NCBI GenBank assembly: GCA_949317995.1
Contig: OX439046.1
Location: 41,578,002 to 41,642,001, forward strand
Direction of reading: 5' to 3'
DNA from: Acholoe squamosa
Lineage: Eukaryota > Annelida > Polychaeta > Phyllodocida > Polynoidae
Length of the DNA stretch: 64,000 nt
Below, piece after piece: positions 32,996 to 44,912 of the stretch; positions within the stretch are counted from its first letter, which is position 1, and each line of letters begins with the position of its first letter. Under the pieces are notes generated by a model. It saw nothing but the letters and a program-made list of their open reading frames with translations, did no database searches and was not told where the DNA came from. A program made the position numbers and the translations under genes.

Positions 32996-33375
32996 TGTAA
33001 TGAATGTAAACATGTCATTATTGAACGGTTCGGCGGCCGCCACCGGATCGGAGCGGGAGTTGCACTGTCAGGCCACAAGGGGGCGCACTGGGGGTGACGT
33101 CACAAGCCTGTGACGTCACACGCCAGTGACATTGGTATAAAAGATGGTTTTCGGTGGCTGGAGGCCAGATGTGAGTAGAGCCTCGGTGGTGACTGACGTG
33201 CGATTCGAGCTCCGGTGTCCGGTGGCAGGCGGCGAACGACAGTTAAAGGGGTGGTCATCTCTGAGACTGAGCCAAGAATTGATGCGGACGGTGTTACACA
33301 TTAAGGCACATAAGAAATAAAGCCAGTCTTTAATTACACACTTTATTTGGGCATCAAGCGTCATTCTTGTTTATT

Positions 33376-33378
<3 letters not shown>
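32996..33378 (+). repeat. 3' LTR of element E
   Basis: 383 bp, the copy of 24872-25241 with six substitutions and a 13-base insertion near 33265 (GACTGAGCCAAGA). It keeps the CTCF-like, CRE and TATA motifs. A TA repeat follows directly, continuing the one left of E. Confidence 0.9.

Positions 33379-33409
<31 letters not shown>
33379..33409 (+). repeat. (TA)n tract, right flank of E
   Basis: Continues the TA repeat at 24822-24871, on the other side of E. Confidence 0.85.
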
Positions 33410-33414
<5 letters not shown>

Positions 33415-33483
33415 TCCAATTTCAGTCACACATGATTATGTGTGGTAGAAAAGAATTTGTTCTTTAGGTATCTCAATATGTTT

Positions 33484-34618
33484 CTAATTTCTTGAAACTC
33501 CACCACATTTAGATGTTTTTCTTAACATGTGGTGTGCAGGCCTAGGCTTGATAGGGCCTATACCTGTGGTTTCTCTTGTAAGGGTGATATCATTGTTCCT
33601 TACAATTTTGTTGTAGTACTTGGCTTCATGTCGAATAAGCCTGTGTGCAAATTCATTGTTCCTGACAGCTACAACCTTTTTCAGTCTGTCTATGTGTACA
33701 GGTCTGGCCACCAGTAGATTGGTGTCCAAGTTTTTGAGTTTGGCATTTGTCAAACTAGGTCTATCTACTACAACATATGGTCCCATACAAAGGGGTTGAA
33801 GCTTCTTACACTCTGTGTTGGTCAGGATTCTTGGTATGTTGAGGTACACCATGTCGGTGACCTTGATTTCCTGTGGTGTAAGTTTCTTATCATATCTATC
33901 CTTTCTTTCCTTCTGTAGCTTGGCGACTTTTTGTATAGCTTTCCTCGTAGAGGTATCTTGATTTGTTATCATGTTAGCTACATGGTCTGCTACAGTGGAT
34001 ATGTCTTCCTGTATTCCCAGCCCTAAGTCCATTGGGGTGGCTGGGTTTCTTCCATGTAGTAGGAAGAAAGGGGTGAATCCTGTGGTTTGGGATTCGGTGT
34101 TGTTTAATGCAAAGGTTATGGGTTCAATGAACTATAAATCCCAATTGTTTTGATGCTTTGAGCAGAATGCTCTGAGCGCTGTGCCGATGCTAGCATTGAA
34201 TCTCTCTACAAGTCCATTACTTTGAGGTCTGTACGGTGAGGAGAATTTATGCTTGATCTTGAGGTGTTTAGTTAACTTAGTGAACTTTGCACCTGTATAA
34301 CACATTCCATTGTCTGTCTGGAGAGTGGCTGGTGTTCCATGATGACAAATTATATTCTTGTAGAACTCTGCTGCTGTTGTTTCAGCTTTTAAGTCAGTAG
34401 TAGCCCAAGCTGTTGCTATGCAGACGTGTATATGTTTGTTTCCCCTGGCAGTTGTGGGAAGTGCTACCAACGCGTCGAGGTTCAGGATCTTCATTGGTGA
34501 AGCCATGTAATCTCTCACTGTCATTGGTGTTTTGTGTGAGTATACTTGCCTTTTTGCTGTGAGGCACGTGTGGCAGGTGGAAACATATTTGGTTGTGTCT
34601 GCTAGCATAGACTTCCAA
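33484..34618 (-). pseudogene. Integrase of D1, broken
   Basis: The 34618-34132 frames hold the second half of the zinc domain (STCHTCLTAKRQ) and the core: LNLDALVALP where D2 has LNLDAVGPLP, then LQTDNGMCYTGAKF with the second D, and GLVERFNAS with the E. A TAG at 34132 interrupts after NNWDL. The 34032-33484 frame is the C-terminal domain with LQPLCMGPYVVVDR, a GPY/F motif, and a basic end. It is separated from its env by element E. Confidence 0.8.
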
Positions 34619-34706
34619 TATACCCTAGGTCAGAGTGCTGACATCATCCTACTTGAGCCAAGATGGCCACCAGTAGGTGAGTCATGGAAATACTGTAGTG
34701 TACTTG

Positions 34707-36730
34707 TTACCCATTGCTGTGGTATAACAATTTGAATTGGTACAGTATTGGGGCATATATATGGACTAATGTACCATTTACCAAGGTGTATGTCTGGCCT
34801 TGGTTGATGATCCTTTTTACTTGTGCTTTTGGTGCAGGCAAGGTCCCATCCTCAAGATATTGTATGAGGGGCAATAGTTCCTTGTCCTTCCTTTGTTCCA
34901 AGCCAAGGTTTGTACCTGAGATGGATGTGTTGGGAATCTGATCCAGCAATTGATTTATATCTAGCACATGTTGTTTTATTCTGTCTCTTTCTTTTTCTTT
35001 CTCATCGACTATTGGCCTATCTTGTGCCTTTTGTTGGAGTCTGTCACTCTTGTTTTGATGTGTAGGCTCCTTTGGAGGGCCTATTCTCCCCTTGGTGGGA
35101 GTGGCAACCTTTTTCTTTAAAGGCACATTTTGCTTATTGTCATTCTTCTGTCTCTCAGAGTTCTTTGATTTATTAGATGCAGTGTCTTTTGTGACATTTC
35201 TCCTGGCAGGTTGGGTTTTGGTAGGTTTCCTGTGACCTTTTTCTCATTTATAATAGTTTGTGATTGTGTGGGGGGTTTTGGTGTGCCCTCCTGAATCTCT
35301 AGTCTTTGAGTGTGTGGTCATAGGACACAAATGGTTTGATGTTTCCTCTCCCTGCATTGATTCAAAGAATCTGACTGATTTGGAAGTTGCTTGAGTAATA
35401 GCATACAATGTGTCTTCTGAATCTTCATCATCTGAGTCAGGTGGGGTGAAGGGTGGCTTCTTAGGAGTTGCCTTCAGCATCTGATTGAGTGATGAGAATT
35501 CAATAGGCTCGAAGTCATTATCTGGAAAGAGTTGTGAGTATTCTCTCTCACAATGGCAAAACACATAGTGTGTAGATTGTTTCAAGACACCCCTAATGGG
35601 TGTCTCTGTTTTTTCAATTGTGTTGGGTGGATCATTCCTTTTGAATGGTACTTTCTTTGTTACTTTTGCAAACTTGGTTCTACTGGCTGCTCTAACTCTC
35701 CTTGGTGGGGGTAGAGGGTTAGTCATGGGTCCAGAAACTGGGTATTCCCTTCTAGACATAGCATCTGGTGGTGTGTTATCATCACCTTTCACATGTTGAA
35801 TGGTAAATGAAAATTGCTGTATGTCTAGAGCCCATCTGGCCCATCTATGTGTGAGTCCTGTGTTGGTTAATAGTGGAATTAGGGCTGCATGGTCTGTGTA
35901 TAATTGGAAGTGTCTAGTTTCTAGGTAGTGTCTGAAGTGTAATACTCCATATACTACTCCCAGTAGTTCTCTCTCTGTGGTATTGTAATTTCTCTCATGA
36001 TTGGAGAGGGTTCTACCTGCAAAGGCTACTGGTCTAAGCACTCCTTCATTATCTCTCTGTGAGAGTACAGCTCCTAAACTCACATTGGAAGCATCAATTG
36101 CCAAACTGAACTCTTTCTCATAGTTTGGATATCTGAGAAGAGCATTGGTACAGAGGGCATGTTTTAATGCTTTGAAAGCATTATCTGCATCCTCTGTCCA
36201 GACAAATGCTTTGAGATGTGTCTGTAGATCATACAATGGTCTAGCAATTGGGCATAACCTTTGATAAACTTCTTGAAGAATTGGCATAGTCCTGTGAAAG
36301 ATCTGACATTTTTGACTGACTTCGGTGTTGGGAAAGTTTTGATTGATTCCACCTTTGTGGGAGATGGTTGTAGTCCCATGGGTGTGACTCTCATTCCCAA
36401 TAAGTCTATTCTGTCTATGAAGTATTCACATTTTGATTTCTTCATTTTGAGTTTACCAACTCTTAAACTGTTGAAAACATCTTCCAGGTCATGGAAGTGT
36501 TGTTCGATGGATGGTGATAATACCAATATGTCATCTAGGTATGGTAGGGCAGCACATTTGTATTTGAGTTTGTTCAGAATTAATGTTACTAGATGGCAAA
36601 ATCCCGCAGGGGTGGTCGCAAGTCCCATCGGTATCCTTTGGTAGACATATTTTTTGTTATTTGCTATAAATGTGGTTTTGTGCTGGTCCTCCTCTCTTAT
36701 AGGAATTTGAAAAAAATCCCTGTTGGGCAT
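34707..36730 (-). pseudogene. RT and RNase H of D1, broken
   Basis: 36730 starts in the middle of the first RT palm block, after a frameshift (FFQIPIREEDQHKT); FCHLVTLILNK and LPYLDDILVLSPS follow. The thumb and RNase H are in the 36287-35244 frame (LAIDASNVSLGAVLSQRD, TERELLGVVYG, LYTDHAALIPL, DNTPPDAMSR). A long hydrophilic linker (35900-34707) precedes integrase. Frames change near 36200 and 35200. Sequence is close to D2 throughout. Confidence 0.8.
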
Positions 36731-37440
36731 CTAGCTTACTGAATACTCTTGGTCTGAGTGACCCTATCATGTCTAGAGTGTCATCGGCCTGTGGTGTAGA
36801 TAAGGCTTGATTGATTGTATTCTGGGTCAAATGAAGAAAATCTGTTACGAGCCTATGGCCTCCTGATGCTTTTTGTACTAAAAAGGATCTGGATGCCCAG
36901 GGGCCCTCAGCACATTCTCTTAGAATGCCCTGCTGTACTAGCCTTTCACATTCTTCCCCTATCGCAGTCTGTTTTTCTGGTGTTTGTCTATACGGTAGGA
37001 AATGACATGGTACTGCTTCAGGTTTTACATGTATAGAGTGGGTATACAGGTGTGTAGCACCAATGTCTCCATCTTTTCCTACAAATATATCATCATATTT
37101 GGTCAGCAGTGATTCTAACCTAACATGCTGATCTTTTGATATGAGCACAGATTTTGGTGGAACATTCTCTTCCAATTCTGGCTCGAGGTCATGTGCCTTA
37201 CTATGTATAGCTGCTATTTCAGAGAGTCTGATTGAGTTAGGTTCAGGGTCAGCATATGTAGACTCACAGTCTGAGTCTGTGTCACTGAATGGAGGTTCAT
37301 CCTCAGGCCGTATGGCTGAGATGGATTGATCAGTGTATGTGGTAGTGTCTGACACCTGTTGGGGTTTTTCTAAATCAGATTCCTGCAATAGAGCTATGAT
37401 GGCACCCTTTTTGATTTTATGTGGAACCCTGGTTGGAACC
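36657..37440 (-). pseudogene. Protease-RT linker of D1; protease domain deleted
   Basis: One open frame runs from the shifted end of the gag repeats (TRVPTTLVTTTRVPTRVP) straight into PHKIKKGAIIALL, the sequence that in D2 lies after the protease. The whole protease (DTGA block, about 240 codons in D2 53644-54426) is missing. The frame continues through SLRPRVFSKLDAQQGFF, then leaves frame at the T-run shared with D2. Confidence 0.75.
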
Positions 37441-38832
37441 CTGGTTGTAGTGACCAGAGTTGTTGGAACCCTGGTTATTGTAGGATCCAGAGTTGTTGGA
37501 TCCCTGGTTGTTGTAGGAACCAGAGTTGCTGGATCCCTGGTTGGAGTAGGATCCACTGTTGTTGTTGTAGCAACCAGAGTTGTTGGAACCCTGATTGTTG
37601 TAGGAACCATTGTTATCGTAGGATCCACTGTTGTAGTTCCTATGTGGGCTATGGCTCTTGCTGTTGGATCCTTGGTTATATGATCTGCCATTACTTGGAG
37701 TTCTATCTCTCCTATCACTGTATGAAGAGTTACCATTGTTGGAGTTGGATGAGCTGTTGTCTTTTCTACTGTTGTGACCCCCCCCGGTTGTTGCTGTTAC
37801 CCCCCCCCTACCTCTAACTCTACTGGAGCGGTAGTTGGGGTCATAGTTATTTCCTCTATATCTACCAGTAGGATCTTTGGAGACAACCTTAGCTTCCTGC
37901 TGCCTTACATGGGCACTAGACATAAGGTTAACATCTTCTTCCTCCGAACTAGTGGTGACTTCCTGGACCTTTTTCTTAGTAGACTGTGGGTTAGACTCCT
38001 CATCCCTTACTTTCCTAGATTTATCTTGGGTTTCAACTTCTAAGGCTAGGTCTAGGGCTTGGTCAAAAGAGTCTATTTTCTTGTTTTCAAGGGCTACAGA
38101 GATCCAGGGCCTCATGCCTGGGGTAAATGTTCTATGTAAGGTCTCATTTTCTAGGCGTTGGGCATTACACACTTTTCTGAGATGGCATGCATAGTCTAGG
38201 ATAGGTTCATCTCCCTTTTGTGCATGGAGTTCAGTCCTGGAGATGATATTGTCTCGAGTAGCAAAATACTCTTTTAGTTCATGTACTACATTGGCCCATG
38301 TCAACTTATCAGGTGTGGCACTTTCCTTGAAGGATTCAAACCAAGCCAATGCTTGGGGAAATATGTTACCATGGTGTCACTGTCTGCTACTTTGTACTTG
38401 TCCTTCAGATACTCTGGGAATTTGTGATCAATAAATAGTGCTGTTGACATGAGTGGTGATGGGTAAGAAAAAGTTTTGGGTTTGGTTACCTCATGTTGCC
38501 GGATCTTCCTGTCATTGTGTTGTTGTCTGTCTAGGATCCTGGTCAAGTTGGACATCATGGAGATCATGACATCATCCATGGATCCAGAGGCAGATGGTGT
38601 GACGATGTGGTGGTGGGTGTGGGAGGCTGTGAGGTCTGGGTTGATACCAACTTCATGAGATCTGTTATCTGTTGTTGTTGCCTATCTAGAGCCTTCTGCT
38701 GGTCTTCCATGGCCTTCTGCTGGGTGTCTATTGCCGTATTCCTCTCTGCCAATTGTTGACTGAGGATCCTCTCCTTCTCCTCCTGCTGGGACTTGTTGGT
38801 CTCTAAGGCAGTAACTGCATCTTGGATGATTG
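37417..38832 (-). pseudogene. gag: Gag of D1
   Basis: Upstream coiled coil (ALETNKSQQEEKERILSQQL, QQKALDRQQQQITDLMKL), then a Ty3-type capsid (STALFIDHKFPEYLKDKYKV; ALAWFESFKESATPDKLTW; DEPILDYACHLRKVCNAQR). An R/G stretch and a C-terminal tandem repeat rich in N, S, G, Q and Y (GSYNNQGSNNSG) follow. No CCHC knuckle is seen. A frameshift near 38340 splits the capsid. The first residues are missing: the LTR abuts IQDAVTALETNK directly, without leader or primer site. Confidence 0.75.
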
Positions 38833-39910
38833 ATAATAATAATACACTGTCCAGTATGGTCCTAGGTGGGTTCCCACACCTAGCTCCTGACCTACTGCTT
38901 AGAGGGATAATATAAATGTGATAAATGTGTAACTTTACCCTCTGGTAGTTGACTGTTGGAAGATAGCCTCTGGCCACTAGAAGTGGTAGTCCTATGCCTG
39001 TCTGGCATAGTCTAACCCAGCATAGTGCAGAACTATAGCAGGCAGTAGGAGACCTGGACTGGAGATGTTACCTCAGTGGTGGTTCTGGAGATTCTGATTT
39101 CTAGAGGGGGTTGCCAGGTGTATAAGTACCACTTCCTGGCTTGGCCCCTCAGACTGACTGGAGCCAGTGGCATCTGCCTTAGTCTGTGGTTGTTGGAGGG
39201 GGGTCTTTCATGTCACAGTGGGCGCACAAAGGACCCCCATGGACGCCGCTGTGTCCCCCATTGTTTCGGTCGGTTTGGCATGTTCCGACCCTCATATCTC
39301 GGTCGTTTATGCATCTGCAACCTTCATTTTGCGCATGCCCAGAGTTGAATATGTCAAGTTACCAGTGCTCGCTTTCCGGAGCATGTGTGCATTCGGAGGT
39401 TGAAACCGTCCCGGTTGTTTAACTTCCTTAATAATGGGAGTTGGGCCTTGATCTTGGACTCATTTTGACCGTCTAATTATGGCAATTACATAACTGCTTT
39501 CATGTTTGACCTGGGTTGCTCTGGAGCGACACTAGAGCGACAGGAAGGGTATGGCGTTGTTACTTATGTAACCTATTGTTCAGTCTTGGGTGCTCAGACA
39601 CCCATGACGGCGTCAGCGGTGCTCAGCCACCTATGACAGTCGGTTGCATTCACTTTAGAACATTATATACACTATTGTTTGTGTTCAGTGAACCATTAGG
39701 TCGGTCTCCTTTGACCATTAAATCATTATATTGTGCAGTGGACCATGAGGTCGGTTCCTTTGGTGTTATAACTTATGTATATTTGACATAGCTGGTGTGC
39801 AGTGGGGCATGAATGCTCACATGGATATACAATGTAATTATTTCTTATATATTCTTTGATTAATACAGTAATATGTTAAGATCATTGGAATAATAAAATG
39901 GTATATGATA
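38833..39910 (-). repeat. 5' LTR of D1
   Basis: About 1.08 kb matching 19209-20178. A minus-strand TATA-like TATATAATG lies near 39668. GCGCATGCCC (39331-39340) is a one-base variant of the NRF1 palindrome seen in D2. At the inner end, the LTR runs directly into gag coding sequence, so the primer site and leader were deleted. Confidence 0.7.
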
Positions 39911-42900
39911 CTAGAGTGTCACACCCTCTCCTTAGTATATAGATAATAAATATGCAGACTCAACTAAGTAACTAGTACACGCCCATGGTTTCATTTAAAT
40001 CTGGAAAGACTAACATCCAACAATTTTGTGTGGCAAGCAGTTTCTAAATTGGAAACAGCAGAGGTTCGGCTTTTTTTAAAAACCGTTTCGGATCTGACTG
40101 TGTAGTTTTTGTTTTTTTTCAGATTGGTCAAATGTAGACCCCCATCTCTCCCGGTAAGCCCGGACCTGATTACATCTCACTCCAGTCACCCTGCATTAAG
40201 CTGGCTATTTCATTAATTGACACAGATCTGTCTCCATCTCCTCCTCTCCAATGGCTTCCCTTTTCTCTGATTTTGCATTGCAATTTGAATATTGCTGCAG
40301 TCGGTGCCCCTCCTATCTCATATCTTTGCGCTGGGTGTGGGATGTTGTGTTGAATGAAGTAAGAGAAATTGTCACAAGCATTTGCATTTATATCAATTTG
40401 GAAAACACTTCGGCCTATTTTTGCCTAACAAAGGCACTGACAGTGAGGTGTTTTACAAGTTGACAATATCCACACCACATTAATTTCCTTCTACAAGGTT
40501 TAACGTTACCACCACTACTTGCAGTATCGGATATTCCCCTCACGACCAGGTGTTAAGGCTTTGGGCATTCCTTAATTAAACAACACATCGGGTGCCGTAC
40601 TGTAGCCGAGTCAGGAGTTAGCCCGAGGACACATGAGTACGCCATGGACTTAAGAGAATTGAACCAACCACATGCCCATCCCCAGCCCAATTTAGGCAAT
40701 TAGGGCAGATTAAGGCGAGAGGTAGTATGAGTAACATTCATAGTTATATATTTATGGGTGATTTTGGTAACTGGTTGGAGGGGGGCACTTACGTGTGTCA
40801 ATACGTATGTTCAATTCATATTTTCAGAAATCAGGTATTACATTTTGAATTCATAAATGTATTGAATAAGATACAATGGCCATATAACTTAATGTGATAT
40901 ATTGTAGAATAGGTGGATTGAAAGTAGTGATTTCAATGATCAAAACATAAAGATGGACATGGGAAATGTGCATGCAAATGATAAATAGATGCACACAGTA
41001 GAGAACATAATGTAGCAAATTACACAAAAGGAGAAAAGAAGTGTGAGTATCTAGAAATGACTTTGGAAAGGATTTTGGTGAAGTTACTATTGGTGTAGTA
41101 TACATGGGATTAAAAACTCCTCTGTGATTATAACACTGTGCAACGATTTTTCACTCTAAAAAACGCAGCTGAGACACACTTTTTTCCATACATTTTGACC
41201 TGCTAAATCAAAAAATAACATCCGTTTTTCTGCTGGTGGCTCTGAGATTCGAGATAACCATACTACCAAAGAATTACCAATTATCATCCTCGTTAACCAC
41301 ATTCATATTAGTGCAAAGTGTACAAGGACCAGATTTTACATCAAATATAATTTATTTATCTTTGATTACCAATTATAAATAATGAAATGTTGGATGCAGA
41401 AAGTGGATCTTCAAGGACATCCTGCTTTTGAGTTTCTGGTATCTTCCCAGCAGCGTATCCAAACACTCTTCATATTGCTCAGCCTTGTTGTTTCTCAGAA
41501 ATCTTATTGGCACTACTGTGAGGGCAAGCCATGGCGTCCTTTTACTATGTGGGCTATTTTTGACTAAGTATAAATTAATGTCACTTAACTCACTTGATTA
41601 TGGATAATCATTATGTCTAGATACAAGCTTACTCACCATAAATCATGACTGGTTGCTCTAAATGATCCAGAAGTCAGTATTTTGGGGAGATTAACATAGA
41701 AATTGGGCTGTCCTTTTAAGATGGCTACCCTTGTACAGTAATGAACCTCCAAATCAATGCTTATAACGCAATGTATATAAAATTGAGGCCATGTGGTGTG
41801 GAAATCCATCCATCCTGACCCCTAGTGGTATGACCCAAGCAGGACTGTTGGTTGTGGACTACCCAAGCTGCTACAACTAGACACATAATATTCCAAAAGT
41901 TTGGTTCCACTGCACAGAATGTTGCACGCCTAGGAGCAATCTTTTGATGAAAGTCGCTCGAGTTGCAGCAGTGTCAAAGCTAGTCAAATTACCCAGACAA
42001 ATGCCAGGCATGCCATAAGAAGGTTGCTGCACTTCACTACACTATATAGGTGAACATAGTAAAATATAATTGCCAGCAGGGCTTTCCAGCATATATGGTT
42101 CCCTAGCGATATCTCAAAGCTGAGAGCCAATGGGCATACGATTTTCAGATTCAGCTGTCTCAAATAATGTATAACTGGTATGTTTGGTCTCAGTTTTCTT
42201 TTTGGCCGTTGCAAATATGAGTCTTTAATTAGGGTAAAGCCACCCTGAGTAGGACAGATATCTACAGTCGGACATCTTTTGGATTGAATGACATAATCAA
42301 TATGGGAATTTCAGGTGTCATGTGAATTAGACATGCAACCATAGCTATCATACTTTCCAACAAACACAGCATACAGAATCTTAATAGATGGTTTTACAAC
42401 TGTGTAAACCCAGGGTGTTTCTGTTATATTTGGATGATAAAGAATGGCGAGGGAAACCCCACTTGATCTGTCAATCTGTTGTGTGTTAACCAGAAGGTAT
42501 AGATGATTCATTCACATATCAATGGCAATATGTACATATTTGCTGATAATTTGACCAGGTAATCCTAAATACATCACTCACATTACATTGTGAGAGTTAT
42601 TGCTGTATTGCCATCAGATTACACCTACAGTCAGATATCAATTACACCCTATTCTGGATATAATTATATCATGATTCACATACATTTACAATAGATATTT
42701 TGTCAGAAAGATAATATTTTTTAACATATCGCTTCTCTCAAGTATGGATATCAAATCTGTGTTTGGTTTTATCAAAATCTAACACATGAATATAATCACT
42801 ACTCTATCTTCCCATGGACATCATGTTGATCTGAGTTTGCAGACTGCCCTGTTAGAAATATACCGATTTGAACAACTGAGAGTATCTTGGAGGGGATTTC

Positions 42901-43018
42901 TGTATAAGCTATTATTCCCTATAGTGTTGTGCCAATGCCTCTATAGCTAAATTGACATGGTCAAGTATTCTGATTTGGGGTTGGTATGTCTAATCCGGAA
43001 AGAACTACCGAACGACAA
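39911..43018. other. 3.1 kb without recognisable genes
   Basis: AT-rich DNA between D1 and the solo LTR. The short open frames (for example 40251-40463, 41382-41567) have no motif or composition that marks them as genes. I see no tandem repeats, LTR ends or tRNA-like boxes. It is the likeliest host intergenic DNA in the window. Confidence 0.4.
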
Positions 43019-43430
43019 TGTCAGGTACAGAAGAGGCAACAAGGTTTATTCAGATTCCTGCTTACAATCCGACTAAGGGCTTCCGAGTTCAAACGTATTC
43101 GTATCAGGGTATTCAGACAATCAGACAATGAGTTACTAGGTAAGTTCTTGTAACCAGAGGAGGGAAGTGCTTACTGATCGTACAGAGCCTGCGAGGGTTC
43201 TCTCCCCGGCAGCTACTGACCTGGCCTTATATAGCCTTAGGTTGGGTGGTGACCTCTCGAGTTTAAGGCAGGAAGCTCAGAGAGCAGTGATGCCACCGCT
43301 TGCCCCAGCATACCGTTCTCAGATCCGAGTGTACACCCCACTCGGGAACTGCCCAACTCGTACCTATGTGACGCTTATTATAAACCGTGCCCCTACACTA
43401 CCCCCACCAAGACTATGACATGGTGCTACA
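43019..43430 (-). repeat. Probable solo LTR
   Basis: On the minus strand it begins TGTAGCACCATG (43430). It then has GCTATATAAGG (near 43240), AATAAACC (near 43050) and ends CCTGACA (43019), the layout of a U3-R-U5 LTR with TG...CA ends. No gag or pol is adjacent on either side. The left boundary could be 42986 instead. No target duplication was confirmed. Confidence 0.5.
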
Positions 43431-43790
43431 CAACTGGGTAGTAACTAAGTTATAGTATTAACACAATTACACCAACTAGGGCACATGACTAGCATATGAG
43501 TTGCCTGGTTACCAATCTGGTAATAATTATATTAGATGTATATGTCATACTAGTAATTATGCATGATCAAGTTGTCATATGAGAAATATCATAAGACTAG
43601 TGGTATATAGTGTAAATACATTAAGCTCTCATAAAATAGTGTTATTTCCAGTTGTCACTGGTTTATTCAGCTTTAGGCAACATGTAAGAAATAACAATCA
43701 TACAGTAGTTAGTATGTAGGTAATCTGTACATACAGTAAATAAACAGTAAGTTATAAAGTATAATGTTCTGTTCCACTCCACCTGTGAGT
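43431..43790. other. Noncoding stretch, nothing recognised
   Basis: AT-rich sequence between the solo LTR and the D2 LTR. Confidence 0.4.
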
Positions 43791-44890
43791 TAATAATAAT
43801 ACAATGTCCAGCATAGTTCTAGGTGGGTTCCCACACCTAGCTCCTGACCTGCTGCTTAGAGGAATAATGTAATAATGAATAACTTTACCCTCTGGTGGAT
43901 GTCTTGAGGAAGATACCCTCTGGCCACTAATGATGGAAACCAATGCCTGTCTAGCATAGTTTCACCATAGCGCAGTGGTATAGCAGGTAGCAGGATAGAC
44001 TGGAGATGTTACCTCTGGAGCGGTTCTTGGTGTTCTGATTTCTAGGAGGTGCAGCCAGGCTATTTGTAGCAAATCTTGGAAAAGCACCTCAGACTGACTG
44101 GGGCCAGTGGCATCTGCCTAACTCTGCAATTGTTTGAGGGGAGGCTTTCATGTGTCACTGGGTGCACAAAGGACCCCCATGGGCGCCGCTGTGTCCCCCA
44201 TTGTCTTGGTCGGTTCTGTAACTTCAAACCCCCATATCTCAGAAGTTTACGCAGTTACAACCGCCATTTTGCGCATGCGCGGAGTTGAATATGCCAAGTT
44301 TATAATGCCCGCTTGATAGGCGCGTAACTTGCGCCGGTTTGTCTGTAGTGCACTCAGAGGTCGAATCAGTCTCCATGGCGTAACTTCCTTAATAATGGGG
44401 GTTCCGCCTTGATCTTGGGCTCATTTTGACCGTCTAATTATGGGCTTTCCATAAATGATTTGATATTTGACCTAGGTTGCTCAGGAGCGACGCTAGAGTG
44501 ACCGGACGGTTATGGCATCGTGCTTATGTAACCCATTGTTCAGTCATTAGAGTGCTCAGACACTCATGATGGCGCCTGTGGTGCCCAGGCACCCCTAACG
44601 GCCGTTTGCATTCACTTACAAGTTATTAGTTTGTGCACTGAACCATGAGGTCGCTGATTTAGACCCTCAGATTTATTATATTGTGCAGTGAACCATTAGG
44701 TCGGACCCTTTGATGTCATAAACTCTGTCTAACTGACTTGGTTGGTGTGCAGTGGGGCATGAACGCTCTTATACAAAGTTTGAGCACTCTTATAGCTCTT
44801 AGAACCAACCTATGTATTAATTTCTTAGATATTCTTTGATTAATACAATAATATGTTAGAATTTATGGAATAATAAAATGGTATATGATA
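43791..44890 (-). repeat. 3' LTR of D2
   Basis: About 1.1 kb, the most complete copy of the D LTR. The perfect palindrome GCGCATGCGC (44271-44280) is an NRF1-type site. The minus-strand start TATCATATACC is next to the polypurine tract at 44891. Clearly diverged from the D1 LTRs. Confidence 0.75.
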
Positions 44891-44912
44891 GAATACTCCC
44901 TCTCCCCCCGAG
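44891..44912 (-). other. Polypurine tract of D2
   Basis: On the minus strand CGGGGGGAGAGGGAGTATTC precedes the LTR start. Confidence 0.6.

Larger units (their letters stand above)
24872..33378 (+). mobile_element. Element E: complete Ty3/Gypsy element with zinc-finger third ORF
   Basis: It has both LTRs, a primer site, gag, pol, third ORF and polypurine tract, about 8.5 kb. It is nested, in opposite orientation, within D1. Flanks are TA repeats on both sides, so the target duplication cannot be read off. Lesions are few: gag frameshifts, protease stops, one pol frameshift, one pol stop and one ORF3 stop. Confidence 0.9.
19209..39910 (-). mobile_element. Element D1: envelope-bearing Ty3/Gypsy element, split by E
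   Basis: LTR, gag, RT, RNase H, integrase, then (beyond E) env, tandem repeats, polypurine tract, LTR. Without E it spans about 12.2 kb. Defects are no leader, no protease, frameshifted RT, and broken integrase and env. D2, 3.9 kb away in the same orientation, is a close relative. Confidence 0.8.

Noticed and set aside
37333..37817. Plus-strand open frames opposite the D1 gag repeats
   Set aside because: Antisense shadows of the N/S/G-rich gag repeats.
39167..39791. Open frames inside the D LTRs, repeated in each copy
   Set aside because: Repeated because the LTR is repeated; frames are not kept between D1 and D2 and no motif is present.
39911..43018. Host protein-coding exons
   Set aside because: I looked for motif-bearing or well-bounded exons on both strands and found none; short open frames look random.
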